From Rubellimicrobium sp. (lineage in GTDB: Bacteria; Pseudomonadota; Alphaproteobacteria; Rhodobacterales; Rhodobacteraceae): a stretch of 64,000 nucleotides of DNA. The notes beneath the pieces were generated by a model. The model did no database searches, was not told where the DNA came from, and saw nothing but the letters and a program-made list of their open reading frames with translations. Location of the stretch: the NCBI GenBank assembly GCA_019454835.1, contig JACFNP010000011.1:1-64000 (forward strand), written 5' to 3'. The position numbers and the translations under genes are program-made. This document shows, piece by piece, positions 63,743 through 64,000 of this stretch (positions within the stretch are counted from its first letter, which is position 1; every line of letters starts with the position of its first letter).

Positions 63743-64000
63743 CGCTTCAACGCCTGCGCCGCCGCATTCGCCGCCCAGCCCGCCGCCACCGCCAGCACCA
63801 GCGACAGCAGGCCGTAAAGAAACGCCTGATGCTGCGCGAGATTGAACAGCCAGCGTTCGAGCCCGACCTTCTCGACCGAAATCGTCGTGTCGAAGCGATC
63901 CACCAGCCGCCCGCCGCGGGTCAGGAAGATGCGGGCGTGATAGATGCCCTCGATCAGGTTCGCGGGCAGGTCGAACGAGGTGCGGAACAGGGTCTCCTGA
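63739..64000 (-). CDS. TIGR02186-family membrane protein, C-terminal part (cut by window edge)
   Basis: The last 86 residues of an alphaproteobacterial membrane protein family (TIGR02186/Alph_Pro_TM). QETLFRTSFDLPANLIEGIYHARIFLTRGGRLVDRF in parts (FDLPANLIEGIY, RIFLTRGGRLVDRF), then FDTTISVEKVGLERWLFNLAQ, and a C-terminal helix FLYGLLSLVLAVAAGWAAN. The start lies beyond 64000. Its stop overlaps the helicase GTG by 4 nt. Family function is not established; members accompany sulfite-exporter-like genes in some genomes. Confidence 0.8.
   Translation of the reverse strand, partial: QETLFRTSFDLPANLIEGIYHARIFLTRGGRLVDRFDTTISVEKVGLERWLFNLAQHQAFLYGLLSLVLAVAAGWAANAAAQALKR

Overview
This 64 kb window is high-GC chromosomal DNA from an alphaproteobacterium, most likely order Rhodobacterales (Rhodobacteraceae/Paracoccaceae). 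The evidence is the gene families seen together: short ProS without the editing insertion, HvrA-type H-NS, a TIGR02186 membrane protein, a YbjN protein, YdcH/DUF465, ChoXWV with BetI-BetB-BetA, and Rhodobacterales-type sdh and miaB-phoH-ybeY-corC-lnt clusters. I count 66 protein genes, of which one is 54 codons and one is cut by the right edge. I saw no rRNA, tRNA, transposase or CRISPR array. Most genes are core housekeeping genes, and many are coupled by 1-11 nt stop/start overlaps.

Layout. 1-6.5 kb: dapA divergent from a lytic transglycosylase, then mnmD, a hydroxyacid dehydrogenase, csaA, proC and a YdcH protein. 6.5-13.1 kb: lnt, corC, ybeY, phoH, two envelope proteins sharing a two-cysteine motif, and miaB. 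13.2-19.9 kb: a conserved unknown, panB-panC, a dimethylglycine-dehydrogenase-like flavoprotein, a lipoprotein cytochrome c and a lipoprotein with an HExxH motif. 20-26 kb: parE and a three-gene aldonic-acid (L-arabonate type) pathway. 26.3-35.2 kb: lolD-lolC, a HAD hydrolase, proS, uvrC and an sppA / zinc-ribbon / folM operon. 35.5-44.5 kb: ybjN, nfuA-tsaB-rimI, a BMP-type ABC importer, yebC and argO. 44.4-52.3 kb: a complete choline-uptake and glycine-betaine module, choX / esterase-like hydrolase / choW / choV facing betI-betB-betA. 52.7-57.8 kb: sdhCDA, a VapD ribonuclease homologue, two small exported proteins, sdhB, then an MqsRA toxin-antitoxin pair. 58-64 kb: deoD-hns, a PlsB-like acyltransferase, two tandem paralogous exported proteins, and an SDR / RecD-like helicase / TIGR02186 chain.

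The most striking non-coding feature is a family of palindromic repeats of about 75-90 bp. I found 21 copies at 13 intergenic sites. The ends read CGTCATTGCGAGG ... CCTCGCAATGACG. There are two alternative inner stems (types A and B), and adjacent copies are often separated by only 9-12 nt. One copy appears to supply the start codon of a lipoprotein gene. Three lie in a tandem triplication that also copied the 3' end of proS. Several gene modules are bracketed by these repeats.

Candidate new biology in the coding part: a lower-GC, signal-peptide-bearing alpha/beta hydrolase translationally coupled to choX, possibly a choline-ester hydrolase feeding the choline transporter; a VapD-type Cas2-like ribonuclease between sdhA and sdhB; an MqsA antitoxin that has lost all zinc-binding cysteines; and the two exported protein pairs at 10.6-11.6 kb and 60.6-61.5 kb.
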